Shown piece after piece: positions 45,770-58,890 of a stretch of 64,000 nt of DNA. The translations under genes and the position numbers were made by a program. Source of the stretch: Scylla paramamosain. Lineage: Eukaryota > Arthropoda > Malacostraca > Decapoda > Portunidae. The DNA lies in NCBI RefSeq assembly GCF_035594125.1, contig NW_026973749.1:204501-268500 (forward strand), read 5' to 3'. Under the pieces are notes generated by a model. It was not told the DNA's origin and made no database searches. It was given only the letters and a program-made list of their open reading frames with translations. How positions within the stretch are numbered: position 1 is the first letter of the stretch; each line of letters starts with the position of its first letter.

Positions 45770-46505
45770 CAGTACACATCTGCCGAAACGATAATTACTC
45801 CCAGTGAGGTCTAAAGCACTGTTCAGGGGGTGCTGTGAACTTATCATTAAACCCAGCTGTGACCTCACTGAACGTTTCCCTTTGTCTCTCACAACAGAAA
45901 GGGGTAGTCACAGCCTGTCCTCTACAGGACAGAACCCTGAGGAACACCACAGTTAATGGATTTAGGAGAACAGTGACCGTCTACCACAGCAGCAATAGAA
46001 CGGTCAGAAAGGAAACTTAAGATGAAGTTACAGAGAGAAGGATAGAAGCCGTAGGAGGGTAGTTTGGAAATCAAAGCTTTGTGCCAGACTCTATCAAAAG
46101 CTTTTGATATATACAATGTAACAGCAAAAGTTTCACCAAAATCTCTAAAAGAGGATAACCAAGACTCAGTATGGAAAGCCAGAAGATCACCAGTAGAGCG
46201 GCCTTGACGGAACCCATACTGGCGATCAGATAAGAGGTTGTGAAGTGGTAGATGTTTAAGAGTCTTCCTGTCGAGGATAGATCCGAAAACTTTAGATAGG
46301 CAGGAAATTAAAGCAATAGGACGGTAGTTTGAGGGATTAGAACGGTCACCCTTTTTAGGAACAGGCTGAATGTAGGCAAACTTCCAGCAAGAAGGAAAGG
46401 TAGATGTCGACAGACAGGTTGAAAGAGTTTGACTAGGCAAGGTGCAAGCACGGAGGCAGAGTTTCATAGAACAATAGGAGGGACCCCATCAGGTCCATAA
46501 GCCAT
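45770..46505. mobile_element. Rearranged jockey-like LINE copy with internal inversion
   Basis: 45770-45921 matches the 5' UTR of the LINE at 28.1 kb, in plus orientation. At about 45918-45930 it switches to reverse-transcriptase sequence of a LINE, probably the same family, in minus orientation up to about 46505. The junction GTCCTCTACAGGAC is an inverted microhomology (GTCCT/AGGAC). No poly-A or 3' end is present. The insert splits a B-class satellite monomer (TTTATAGGAG before, ATAAAGATACTTTCAG after). Inversions of this kind arise by twin priming during LINE integration or by later template switching. Confidence 0.7.
45922..46467 (-). pseudogene. LINE reverse transcriptase fragment, jockey-like
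   Basis: The minus-strand frame reads, in order, AYIQPVPKKGDRSNPSNYRP (fingers), the QYGFRQGRSTGDLLAF block, motif A as VTLYISKAFDRVWH, and GVPQGSVL (motif B). It is cut off right after motif B by the inversion junction, so motif C (xADD) is missing. In motif A the residue that is normally the catalytic Asp (L-D-I) is Tyr, so the enzyme would be inactive even without the truncation. The family call rests on the GRSTGDLL, AFDRVWH and GVPQGSVL blocks shared by jockey-type LINEs of arthropods. Confidence 0.75.
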
Positions 46506-46840
46506 ATAAAGATACTTTCAGTGTTTTTTTTTTAGCGTTTTAGTCCCTAGCACGCTTATAACCACTCAAAAGACACGTTTCTGGAAATCTCGTTTTTTCT
46601 TTCCCCGTTTTTTCTTTGATGCGTTTTTGTATTTTGGTACCTAACTGTTAAAAACACTCAAAATGCACTTTTTTTTTACATTTTTTCTATTTGTTTGTTT
46701 GTTTGTTCTGTTTGTTTGTTTGTAAGAATCTCAAAAACACACAAAATACTTCTTTTTGGTAAGGTTATTTTCCATTCTCATATATGGTGCTTTCCATTCT
46801 TTATAGGGCTTCGGTGCCTGATATCCAGGAAAACACTCAA
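46506..46840 (+). repeat. ~96-bp satellite array, short forward block
   Basis: Remainder of the split B monomer, then C/D/E/A/B fragments with deletions and a (TTTG)n run at about 46690-46723. It ends at a fold-back junction at about 46838-46850 (AACACTCAA, CTAT, TTTGAGTATT). Confidence 0.75.
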
Positions 46841-47468
46841 CTATTTTGAGTATTATTCACATTGTTAGGTACTTAAAACGACAAAACATGCATAGCACCC
46901 AATATGGGGAAACGAGATGAGTTATCCAGATAACATGTCTTTTTAGAGTTCATGAACGTGCCAGGCACCAAAACGTTCAAAAGTATGGAAAGTATCCTAT
47001 ATGGAAGTAGAAAACATTACCAAAAACGTGTGTTTTGAGTTATCTTTAGCTTCTTACGCATCAAAACGATTATTTTTTTTTGTAGAACACCGGTTCCAGA
47101 GAAAGAGAATTTATTTACCAAAAACAAATATTTTGAGTGTTTTTGAGATTGTTACGTACAAAAACACCAAAATGCCTGGAAAATACATTATGTATGGAAA
47201 CAAAAAAAGACATTACGTGACACGTGTATTATGAATATTTTTTTTAGCTTATTAGGTACCAAAGCGCTAAAACGCATGAATAGCACTCTACATGGAGAAA
47301 CAGAACATTACTAGAAACGTGTATTTTTCCCTATACGGGGAAAAGAAACGACATCTCCAGAAACGTGTCTTTTGATAGTTTATGAGTGTATTAGGTATTA
47401 GGCATCAAAACAACCTAAAGCTTGGAAAGCACCCGATATGGGAAAACAAAACAACATTACCAAAAACT
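46841..47468 (-). repeat. ~96-bp satellite array, short reverse block
   Basis: Reverse-oriented monomers (CACATTGTTAGGTACTTAAA, AATATGGGGAAACGAG, ACATTACCAAAAACG). The block turns forward again at about 47465-47480. Confidence 0.8.
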
Positions 47469-48245
47469 TTTCAGTTATTCTTTTCTCCAAAAGAGGGTGT
47501 TTTGTTTGTGTTTTAGCGTTTTGATAGGTTATAAAAAAAAAGTCAAAAGACACGTTCATCGTAATGTTTTCTATTCCCTTATAGGGTGATTTCCAAGCTT
47601 TTTAGCGTTTTCGTGCCTATCACGCTCAAAAGCGCTCAAAAGACACGTTTCTGGTAATGTCATTTCCCATTTATATAGGTAATCCCTATATGAAGTGCTT
47701 TGCATGCATTTTCGCGTTTAGGTACCTAATAATGTGAAAATCACTAAAAATACACGTTTTTTTTAGTAATGTTGTTATGTTTCTCGATATGAAGTGCTAT
47801 TATTGCCTTTTATCATTTTGGTACCTAAGAACCTCAAAACTCATAATATGCGTTTCTCGTAATGTCTGTTCGTTTCCTCATACACGGTACTTACTTTCCA
47901 TGCATATTAGTATTTCACTACATAACAGGATTTAAAACACTCATAACACTTGTTTTGGGTAATATTGTTTTTTTTTTTTTTTCGTAAAGGGTATCCTGTA
48001 TGCGCGTCTGCGTTTTGGTACGTAATTATCTCAAAAACACTGAAACAAGAGATTTTACGTAATGTAATAACAAGCATAAAAGAAATAAAATACTTGTTTT
48101 TGCTCGTTATTCTGTTTTCCAAGAGTTCCAGTGTTTTGTTAAGTAAGTACCTGAAAACACTGAAAATATTTTTTTTTTTGTAATGTTTTTGCTTTCATAT
48201 AAAAAGAGCTTTCCATTTTTTTTTTTTTTTTCGTTTTGGTGCCTA
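47469..48245 (+). repeat. ~96-bp satellite array, short forward block
   Basis: Forward-oriented monomers in order A, B, C, D, E, A, B (for example CTCCAAAAGAGGGTGTTTTG, then GCCTATCACGCTC). The block ends at about 48245, where TGGTGCCTAGTATGGGG joins a reverse C-class monomer. Confidence 0.8.
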
Positions 48246-48927
48246 GTATGGGGAAAGGAAATGACATTTAAAGAAACGTGGATGTTGAATGTTTATGGAC
48301 GTATTAGCCACCAAAAGAAAGCATTGAGGGTAACCTATATGGAAAAAAACAAAACAACATTGCCAAAAATTTCTACTTTTAATGTATTTAAGCTTTTTAT
48401 GTACTAAAACGCTAAGAGTTTTAAGCGTGTTAGGCATGAAAACGCTAAAAAGCATAGAAACCACACTATACGGGAAAATAAAACAACATTAGTAAACACG
48501 TGTCTTTTGAGAGTTTATGGGCTAATTACGTAATAAAGCGCTAAGACGCATGCAAAACACCCTTTATGGAGAAACAAAATAATATTACAGGAAATAAGTA
48601 TTTTCAGAGTTTTTGAGCTTGTTACGTAGAAAAATGCCAAAATGCTTGCAAAGTACCCTATATGAGAAAGGAAACGATATTACAAGAAACGTCTCATAGG
48701 TGCTAAAACACTAAAACGAGTGAAAAGATTTTTATATGGAGACAGAGAACATTACCAAAAACATCTGTTTTCAGTTTTTTTTTACATTGTTAAGTATCAA
48801 AACGTCAAATGTATGCAAATCACCCTGTATGGCGAAAAGAAACGACATTATCAGAAAAGTGTTTTGTGAGTTTTTTTTTTTTTTTCCTTCTTAGGTAGCA
48901 AAACTAAAACATGTCAAAAACACTTTA

Positions 48928-49231
<304 letters not shown>

Positions 49232-49710
49232 AATGTTAGGAATAACGGAATAACATTACCAAATCATAAGTTTTGATTCTTTTTGAGCATCTTACGTACA
49301 AAAACGCCAAAATGTATGCAAAGTACTCTACATTGGGAAACATAATGATAATATCAGAAACGTATATATTGAGAGTGTTTCAGCCTCATTGGTATGAAAA
49401 CACTAAAACGCCTTAAAAATACTATATGTAGACACAGAACAGCATTATCAAAGACGTGTATTTTGAGTGTTTTCAGCTTGTTAGTTACCAAAAAACATCT
49501 AAATGCATGGAAAGCACGTTAGGTAAAAAAAAAAAAAAAAAAAAAAAGAATAAGGTTACCAAAAACGTGTATTATAAGTGGGTTTGAGCTCGTTAGGTAC
49601 CAAAACACCTAAATACATGCAAACCACTCTATAAAGGGAAACGAAAGGGCATTATGAAAAACATGTATAATAAATGTTTCTGAGCTCTTGAGGTACCTAC
49701 ACGCAAAAAA

Positions 49711-49769
49711 GCACACTATGAATAGCACACTATGTGAATAGCACACTATGTGAATAGCACACTATGTGG
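49711..49769. repeat. 16-bp tandem repeat
   Basis: GCACACTATGTGAATA and variants repeated about four times. The unit is the GAATAGCACTCTATATGG segment of a satellite monomer locally expanded. Confidence 0.85.
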
Positions 49770-51606
49770 AAAAACAGAACAGCATTACTAAAAACGTGTA
49801 TTTTCAGAGTTTTTCACATTGTTAGGTACCCAAACGTAAAAATACATGAAAGGCACTCTATATGGGGAAGCGATATAACATTAAAAGAAACGTTTGATTT
49901 AAGGGCTTTTGAGCGTGTTAGGTACCAAAACGCTAAAAAACATGTGAAATAAAAATATACTTCTAGAAACGTATATTGTGATTCTTTTATAAGCTTAGGT
50001 ACCAAATTACAAAAAAAAAAAAAAAAAACGCGTGAATAGTAGTACTCTATATATTAAAAAAAAAAAAAGACAGTATTACCAAAAACGCGTATTTTAAATA
50101 TTTTTGAGCGAATCAAAAACGTATAAAAAAAAAGTATCAAAACGATAAAACAAATGCAAGACACCCTTTATAGAGAAACAGAATAATATTACCAAAATTG
50201 TGTATTCTGATTATTTTGGAGCTTGTTAGGTAGAAAACCAGCAAAATGCATGCAAAATACCCAATATGGTGAAACAAAACGTAATTGCCAGAAACCTATA
50301 TCATGAGTGTTATTGACCTTAAGAAACAAAACGCTAAAACGCATGAATAACATTCTATATGTAGAAACAGAACATTATCAAAAAATGTGTGTTTTTAGTA
50401 TTTTCACATTGGTACTAAACACCAAAATCCATGCAAACCTCTTTATATAGGGAAAAGAAATATCATCAGAAAGGTTTCTTTTGAGTGTTTTTCAGAGTGT
50501 TAGGCATCAAAACGGCAAAAAGCATGGAATTTCCCTATGTGGGAATACAAAACAACATTAGCAATAACGAGTCTCGATTGTTTTAAACTTCTTCAATAAC
50601 AAAACGTTAATATGCATCTAAAACACCCCTTATAAACAAAGAGAAAAAGATTAACAAAACTGTGGAAGTTGAGTTATAGACTTTCTTCTGTAGAAAAACG
50701 CCAAAATGCATGCAATGTATCATATATTGTGAAAGGAAAATATATTGCAAGAAACGTGTATAATAAGTGATTATGAGCTTCGTAGTTACACTAAATACTG
50801 AAAAAATATGGAAAAGAAAATATGCATGCAAACCACCTTAAATAGGGAAACGAAAGGACATCATGAGAAACGTGTATAATAAGTGTTTTTGAGTTTTCAG
50901 GTACCAAAACGCAAAAACGGTTCAGTAGCACTCTATTTTGAAAAAAAAAAAAAACAGAACATTACCATAAAAATTGTATTTTGAGTTTTTTTTTTACATT
51001 GTTAGGTACCAAAATGCCAAAATGCATTCAAAGTACCTTATATTAGGAAAAAAAATAAAATAAAATTTTCAGAAACTTGTCTTTTTAGTGTTTATGACCG
51101 TTTTAAGATGCAAAACGCAAAAAAAGCATGGAAATCACCTTATATGGAAATATAAAACAGTACTACGAAAAACGTCTTTTGAGTGTTTTTCAGCTTATTT
51201 CGTACCAACACGCGAAAACGTATGCAAAAAAAAAAAAATTATGCAGAAAGAATAACATTACTAAAAACAACTATTTTAAATGTTTTTTAAACTTGTTAGG
51301 TACAAATTTCGCCGAAATGCATGGAAAGTACCCTATATGTGGTAACAAAAAAGCATTATTAGAAAAGCAGTTGACCTTTTTAGGTACCAAAACACTAAGA
51401 CGCATGAATGACACTCTCTATTGAGAAACAAAACATTACCAAAAAATGTGTATTTTGAGTGTTTTTCACATTGTTAGCTACCTAAACGCCGTAGTGCATG
51501 TAAATTTATGTATGGTGAATTAAAACCACATTTCCAGAAATACGTCTTTTAAGTGTCTTTTGGAGTGTGTCAAGCACCAGAATCCTAAAAAGGATAGAAA
51601 GCACCC

Positions 51607-52430
<824 letters not shown>

Positions 52431-55400
52431 AAAAACACGTTTAAAAAGACACGTTTAAAGAAATTTTCTTTTGGATTCCCACATAGAATGACTTCAATAT
52501 TATTTATTGTTTTGGTGACTAACATGCTCAAAGACACTAGAAACACAGGTTTCTCGTAAAGTCGTTTAATTTCCCCATATAGTTGGCTTTGCATGCACTT
52601 CATAGTTTGTTACATAACAGTCCGAAAAAAAAGCTAAAATTAACTTTTTCGATAATGTTCTTTTTACATATAATTTCCCTGAATTTTGCCAGAATTTTGG
52701 CATCTCAGTACCTATGAAGAAGAATAACAAAAAAAAAAAAAAGCTATTTTTTTATTATTTCTTTATTTTTTCTCTATAAAGAGATTTTAGATTTTGGTAC
52801 TTATGGAACTTAAAAACACACATAATACACGTTTCTCATGATGTCCTTTCGTTTCCCAGACATAGGGTTCTTTGCATGTATTTAAGCGTTTTTTTAGGTA
52901 ACATGATCAAAAACACTCAAAATAAATGTTTTTGGTGATGTTAATCTGTTTCTCCATAAAGGGTGTTTTGCATGTATTTTAGCGTTTTGGTATATAAGGA
53001 GTTAAAAAACACTTAAAAGTTGGTTTTATTCCCATGTAATGTGATTGCCCTCCTTTTTAGTGCTTTATTGCCTAACTCTCTCAAAAACCCTCAAAAGATT
53101 TTTTTCTGGTAATGTCATTTTTTTTCCCACATAAAGCTAGTTTCGCATGGAATTTGGGATTCTAGTAACTAAGAATGTGAAAAAAAAAAAACTTAAAATA
53201 CACGCATTTAGTAATGTTATTCTGTTTCTTAATTAAGAGTGTTATTCAGGAGTTTCAGCATTTTGGTATCTAAGAAACTTCTCCATATACACTAGTTTTT
53301 GCGTTTTTTCCTTCGTGGTTCTTGTGAAACTATAAAATACTCATTATACACGTTTCTCGTAATGTCTTTTGAAAAAAAACGTGAAACTGGATGCTTTGCA
53401 TCCAGTTTCACGTTTTTTTTTTTGTTGGTCACAAGCTCAGAAATACTTAAAATATACCTTTTTGGTAATGTTATTCTATTTTTTCATATTGGTCTGTTTG
53501 CATCCGTTTTAGCGTTTTTTACGTAAAAAAATTGAAAAGACACGTTTTCAGTAATTTTGTTTTGGATTCCCGTATAGAGTGACTTCTATATTATTTATCG
53601 TTTTGGTGCCTAACATGCTGAAAAACACTCAAAAGACAGTTTATAAAGTCGTTTAATTTCCCCATATAGATGGCTTTGCATGCACTTTAGGGTTTGGTAC
53701 ATAATAATCCGGAAAAAAAAGTTAAAATTAACTTTTTCGATGATGTTCTTTTATCCACATAATTTCCCTGAATTTTAACAGAATTTTTGCATCTCGGTAC
53801 TTCTGAAGATGAATAACAAAAAAAAAAATATTATTTTTTTTTATTTCATTTATTTATTTTTATTTATTTTTATTTTTTTCTTCATAAAGAGTGTTATTTG
53901 TGTGTTTTAGCTTTTTGGTATTTAAGTAACTTAAAAACACTTATAATACACGTTTCTCGTAATGTCCTTTCGTTTCCCAAACATAGGATTCTTTGCATGT
54001 ATTTAAGCGTTTTTATAGGTAACATGATCAAAAACACTCAAAATACATGTTTTTTGTAATGCTATTGTGTTTCTCCATAAAGGAATTTTTGCATTCGTTT
54101 TAGCGTTTTGGTATGTAAGGAGCTGAAAAATATTTAACGGCTCTTGGTAAAATTTTTTTTTATTCACATGTAATGTGATTGCCTTTCTTTTAAATACTTT
54201 ATTGCCTAATACGCTCATAAACACTCAAAAAACATTTTCTGGCAATATAATTTTTTCCCCACATAAACCTAGTTTCGCATGCAATTTCGTGTTTTGGTAA
54301 CTAAAAATGTGAAAAACACTCAAAATACACGCATTTGGTAAGGTTGTTCTGTATCTCAATCAAGAGTGTTATTCATGAGTTTCACCATTTTGGTATCTAA
54401 GAAACTTTTGCCTTGTGGTTGTTGTGAAACTATAAAACACTCATTATACAGGTTTCTCGTAATGTCCTTTTGTTTCCCAATATATAGTGCTTTGCATCCA
54501 TTTTCGCGTTTTTTATAGGTAACAGGCTCAAAAACACTCAAAATATATCTTTTTCGCAATGTTATTCTATTTCTTCATATTGGTTTGTTTGCATCCGTTT
54601 TAGCGTGTTTCTACGTAAAACACTGAAAAGACAAGTGTTAAGTGATTTTCTTTTGGATTCCCATATAGAGTGACTTCCATATTATTTATTGTTTTGGTGC
54701 CTAACATGATGAAAAACACTCAAAAGACAGGTTTCTGGTAAAGTCGTTTAATTTCCCTATAGAGGTGGCTTTGCATGCAATTTAGGTTTTGGTACATAAC
54801 TATCCGAAAAAAAGCTAAAATTAACTTTTTTGATAATGTTCTTTTTTCCACATAATTTCCCTGAATTTTGCCAGAATTTTGGCATCTCGGTACCTATGAA
54901 GAAGAACTACAAAAAAAAGGAAAAATTTTTTTTTTCTCTCTATAAAGAGTGTTATTTGTGGATTTTATCTTTTTGGTGCTTAAGGAATTTAATAACATTC
55001 ATAATACACGTTTCTCGAAATGTCCTTTCGTTTCCCAAACATAGGGTTCTTTCCATGTATTTAAGCGTTTTTATAGGTAGTATGATCAAAAACACTCAAA
55101 ATACATGTTTTTGGTAATGTTATTCTGTTTCTTCATAAAGGGTGTTTTGCATGCGTTTTAGTGTTTTGGTATGTTTGGAGCTCAAAAACACTTAAAGGCA
55201 AGTTCTTGGTAAAAGTTGGTTTTATTCCCATGTAATGAGATTGCCCTGCTTTTTAGTGCTTTATTGCCTAACACGCTCAAAAACACTCAAAAGACACTTT
55301 TCTGGAAATGTTTTTTTTTTTCTTTCCACATAAAGCTAGTTTCGTATGCAATTTGGGGTTTTGGTCACCAAGAATGTGAAAAACACTCAAAATACACGCA

Positions 55401-55466
55401 TTTGGTAAGATTGTTCTGTTTCTCAATTAAGAGTGTTATTCATGAGTTTCAGGGTTTTGGTATTTA
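52431..55466 (+). repeat. ~96-bp satellite, forward block with ~1.06-kb higher-order unit
   Basis: Monomers here belong to a derived higher-order unit of about 11 monomers. The landmark TTCTTTGCATGTATTTAAGCG, preceded by CCTTTCGTTTCCCA, recurs with GTTTCTC anchors at 52831, 53952 and 55010 (spacing 1121 and 1058 bp). Within one unit two diverged A-E cycles follow each other, with extra D-like pieces (CTCCATATACACGAG, TCTCTATAAAGAGTG). Copies are much more alike than monomers elsewhere. The block ends at the CR1-like insertion. Confidence 0.85.
53372..53420. other. Perfect 23-bp hairpin, template-switch product
   Basis: Left arm 53372-53394 and right arm 53398-53420 are perfect reverse complements around a 3-base TTT loop (core GTGAAACTGGATGC / GCATCCAGTTTCAC). 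In sister repeat units (for example 54470-54510) this place reads TTTGTTTCCCAATATA, then GTGCTTTGCATCCATTTTCG. The right arm is therefore native and the left arm is an inverted copy that replaced native sequence. Confidence 0.85.
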
Positions 55467-55471
55467 AGAAT

Positions 55472-55924
55472 TTATTTATAAATGTGTAATTTTCTCTTAC
55501 AGTTGCTAAATGCCTCAGCACTAAGAGCTTGATTACTAAGTCCGTTCCAATCATCTACTACTGTATTTGAAAACCAATTCCTTCCCGTTTCCTTTTTGAA
55601 CATCAAGTTTTCAGGCTCAAGCCTGAAAACTTGATGTTCTATTTTTCTTGTTCTATCATGGTTACAGATTCTAAGAATTTTCATTATGTTCCCCTTGTTA
55701 TAACCCATATACCACTTAAAGACTTCTATCAGGTCCACTCTTAACCTATGTCTCTCTAAAGAATGTAAATTTAACAGCTTGAATCTCGCTTCGTAAGGAA
55801 TACTCCTCATCCCCTGTATCCTTTTAGTCATTCTCCTTTGAAGTGATTCTAATAGATCTTTATTCTTCCTGTGATGTGGTGACCAGAATAGGACAGTGTA
55901 GTCTAGATGAAGTCTGACCAGCAC
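55472..55924 (-). pseudogene. CR1-like LINE C-terminal region
   Basis: A 150-codon open frame. LVRLHLDYTVLFWSPH, SLQRRMTKRIQGM, IPYEARFKLLNLHSLERHR and the closing WFSNTVVDDWNGLS are the ordered blocks found after the polymerase domain in CR1-type LINEs. The function of this region is not well defined. The frame starts at a C of LVRLHLDY after lost upstream sequence, and includes a perfect 20-bp hairpin at 55598-55639 that changes part of the expected protein (EHQVFRLEPENLMF). Upstream domains are in other frames. Confidence 0.8.
55598..55639. other. Perfect 20-bp hairpin in the LINE
   Basis: Arms 55598-55617 and 55620-55639 are perfect reverse complements around a CA loop (GAACATCAAGTTTTCAGGCT on the left). 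It resembles the 53372-53420 hairpin in geometry. Confidence 0.85.
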
Positions 55925-55981
55925 TAAATGTAACTTTAATATTACTTTGGGAGGTTTACTTTTAGCACTCCTGACAATGAA

Positions 55982-56368
55982 TCATAATACACTATTTGCT
56001 TTGTTTCTGGGCTCTTTGCCTTGCTTTCTTAGACGGAGTTCAGAGCTAACTTTAAATCTCAAATCTTTTTCTAACCCTGAACCTACCAGAACTTGGTTGT
56101 TCATTGTGTAACTACTGTGTGGGTTTCTTCTACTTACGCTAAGTGCTTTGCATTTGTTGATATTAAACTGCATTTACCATCTGTCTGTCCATTCTTTCAT
56201 CCTATCCAAATCTGCCTGCAAGGCGATGGTATGCGATTCTGAGCTAAATAATGTACATACTCTCGTGTCATCCGCAAATTTACTAACAACACTACTAATT
56301 CCACTATCCAAGTCATTGACATATATTACAAACAACATCGGCCCTAATACTAATAATCCCTTTGTCAC
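55982..56368 (-). pseudogene. CR1-like LINE reverse transcriptase palm and thumb
   Basis: Two consecutive frames (56368-56174 and 56173-55982, split by a stop). The first carries LGPMLFVIYVNDLDSGI and the catalytic SKFADDTRVC motif C, then LQADLDRMKEWTDRW. The second begins MQFNINKCKALSVSRR, the usual continuation after motif C. Motif B, normally GVPQG, appears as GVTKG just upstream of the start. YADD/FADD aspartates remain, but motif A is missing upstream (see the next segment). Confidence 0.75.
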
Positions 56369-56461
56369 CCCACTAATTACTTGACCCCACTCGGATTTAG
56401 AACCGTTTATTACAACACTCTGTCGCCTGCCGCTTGGCCATGACCTTATCCAGATTACTTA

Positions 56462-57030
56462 TTACCTTTTTCCAATTCTTAAATACTGTGGAATATATTT
56501 CATCTGGTCCTGGTGACTTGAACATTTCAGCTTATCTATCTCCTGTTCCACTATCTCTTTAGTTATGATAATATCTGTCAGCTTCTCATTTTCTTCTACT
56601 CTAAATATCTTGTCACTATTCGGCAAATCCTGCATGTTTTCCTGGGCAAAGACAGTTAAAAAATACTCGTTCACAATTTTACTAATCTCCTCCCAACAAC
56701 TAAGCAGGTCCCATTCTGCTGTCTTTAAGGAACTATTGTTTCTCTATTCTTCGTCTTATATGCCTGATAAAATCCCTTGGGGTCCATATTCGCTTGGCTG
56801 GCTACCTTCAATTCATAACTATTTTTAGCTTTCCTTGTTAAACTCCTGACTTTTCAAATTCATTATATTATGGCCTTAAAACCACTTCCCCTGTCTTTAA
56901 TCTCATATATACTTCTCTTTCGCCCTATGTAATGTTTTAACCTCAGTCATCCATTTAGGATCATTCTTCTGCGATCTTATTCTTCTGTAAGGGATATTCC
57001 CTAACTGTCCTGAATGTAATTTTATCAACG
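56462..57030 (-). pseudogene. CR1-like LINE linker and fingers fragment
   Basis: Decayed minus-strand coding in several frames. The clearest piece (56674-56462) reads NEYFLTVFAQENMQDLP and EIVEQEIDKLKCSSHQDQMK, the linker between endonuclease and polymerase and the start of the fingers, where SPGPD is usual but is altered here. The next recognisable block downstream is just before motif B. About 80 residues, including motif A, have therefore been deleted near 56455-56465. Confidence 0.65.
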
Positions 57031-57040
57031 AAATATTTAT

Positions 57041-58890
57041 TTCGCTTTTCTATAAAGGGTGTTTTGCTTGAGTTTTAGCGTTTCTGTACATAAGAACCTT
57101 TATAAAAGCTTAATGTTAATTTGTTTCTCCGTAAAGGTTGTTTTCCATGCTTTTCAGCGATTTCGGATGTAAGAAGGTGAAAAACACTCTAAAGACACTT
57201 TCTTGGTAATGTTATTTTATATTGCCAAATAAGGTGCTTTCAATGCTTTTTAGCATTTTCATTCCTAACACTCAAGTAAACACTCAAAAGACACGTTTCC
57301 TGTAATATCGTTTTGCTTCTTCATATAGGGATCTGCATGCATTATGATGTTTTGCTACATAATGTGAAAAACGCTCAAAATAAAGATTTTAGGTAATGTT
57401 GTTCTTTTTCTCTATATAGGGTGCTATTCATCCTTTTTAGCGTTTTGGTACTTAGGAAGCTTACTTAGGAACCTCAGAAACACAAATAAAACTTCTTTCT
57501 CCAAACGTCTTTCCATTTCCCATTTCCCATTTGTATGTATTTTGACGTTTTGGTACATAAAAAGGAAAAAAAAAAACACAAAAACATGTTTTTGGTGATG
57601 TTCTGTTTCTCTATAAAGAGATATAGAATATATTTAACTTTCATTCCGGCGGTTTAGTGTTTAGTACTCAAAAAGACTCAAAATACACGTTTTTGGTAAG
57701 GTTTTTTTCTGTTTGGTAAGATTATTCGTGTTTGTTGTACGCGTTTTAGCATTTTGGAACGTAAAAAGTTTAAAACACTTAAAAGACATGCTTGTTATTT
57801 TGCATTTCTATATAAGGTGCTTTCCATGCTATTTAGCGTTTTCGTGCCTAACACGCTGAAAAACATAAAAACACATTTCTTACATTGTTGTTTAATTTTC
57901 TCGTATAGCGAGCAAGCATTATGGTGTTTTGCTACCTGACAATGTGAAAAACATTCAAATTACACGATTTTGGTAATGTTTTTTTCTCTCTCGATTTTTG
58001 CGTTTTGGTACCTGAGAAGCTAAAAAAAAAAAAAATATCATAATACACGTTTTTTGTCATGTCCTTTCGTTTCCTCATATAGGCTGTTTTTGGTGCTTTG
58101 GTACCTAACAGAGTGTTTGCATGTATTTTGACATTTTAGTTCGTAAGAACCTAAAAAAAAAACACTCTAAAGACACGTTTTAGTAAAGTTGTTTTGTATT
58201 CCCCTATGGGGTGATTTCATTGCTTCTTACTGATTTGGTGCCTAACACGCCCAAAAAATAACAAAAGACAAGTTTCTAGTGATTTCGTTTCGTTTCTTCA
58301 TACAGGTTGCTTTACATGCATGTTGGCGTTTTGGTAATTATCAATGTAAAAGAATACCCGTTTTTGGTAAGTTTCTTCTTTTTCTTCAGAGCACTATTGA
58401 AGTACTGATTTGGTACTTAGGAAAGTAATAAAAAAAAAACACAACAAACGTTTCTCGTAATGTCCTTTTTATTTCCATATGCAGGGTGATTTGTTTGATG
58501 ACAGGCGATATTGTACATAATAGGCTCAAAAAAAAAAAAAAAACACACAAAATACACGTTTTTGGTTAGTGTATTCTATTTCTCTATATATGGTATTTTC
58601 ATACGTTTTTAAAGTCGTTTCATATATCTATATATGGGTCTTTGCATGAATTTTGGCTTTTTGGTAACTAAAAATGTCATAACACTCAAAATGCACGTTT
58701 TTTTTTTTTTTTTGGCAGTATTGTTCTGTTTCTCCATATAGAGTGTTTTTCATGCATTTTACCCTTTTGATACCAAGAAAATAAAAAACCCTCATAATAC
58801 AAGTTTCTCGTAATGTCTTATAATTTTTCCCATACAGGATATTTCCGATTCATTTAAGCGTTTTTTTACGTAACAATCTTACAAAAGACT
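57041..58890 (+). repeat. ~96-bp satellite, forward block of the older 5-monomer type
   Basis: Forward monomers in A-B-C-D-E order with high divergence (TATAAAGGGTGTTTTGCTTG, CATGCTTTTCAGCG, GCATGCATTATGATG). It lacks the ~1.06-kb unit landmarks. No gene is visible. Confidence 0.8.

Larger units (their letters stand above)
55467..57040 (-). mobile_element. CR1-like LINE copy, decayed and truncated
   Basis: Non-satellite insert with reverse-transcriptase remains on the minus strand, in order from right to left: linker and fingers (about 57030-56462), a palm part with FADDT (56374-56174), a thumb part (56173-55982) and a C-terminal region (55924-55472). The 5' part (endonuclease) and any 3' UTR are absent: the last coding codons (KLHIYK, stop) abut satellite sequence at 55466. 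Left flank is D-class and right flank A-class satellite, so some satellite was lost or rearranged. Many stops and frame changes make it a dead copy. Confidence 0.75.
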
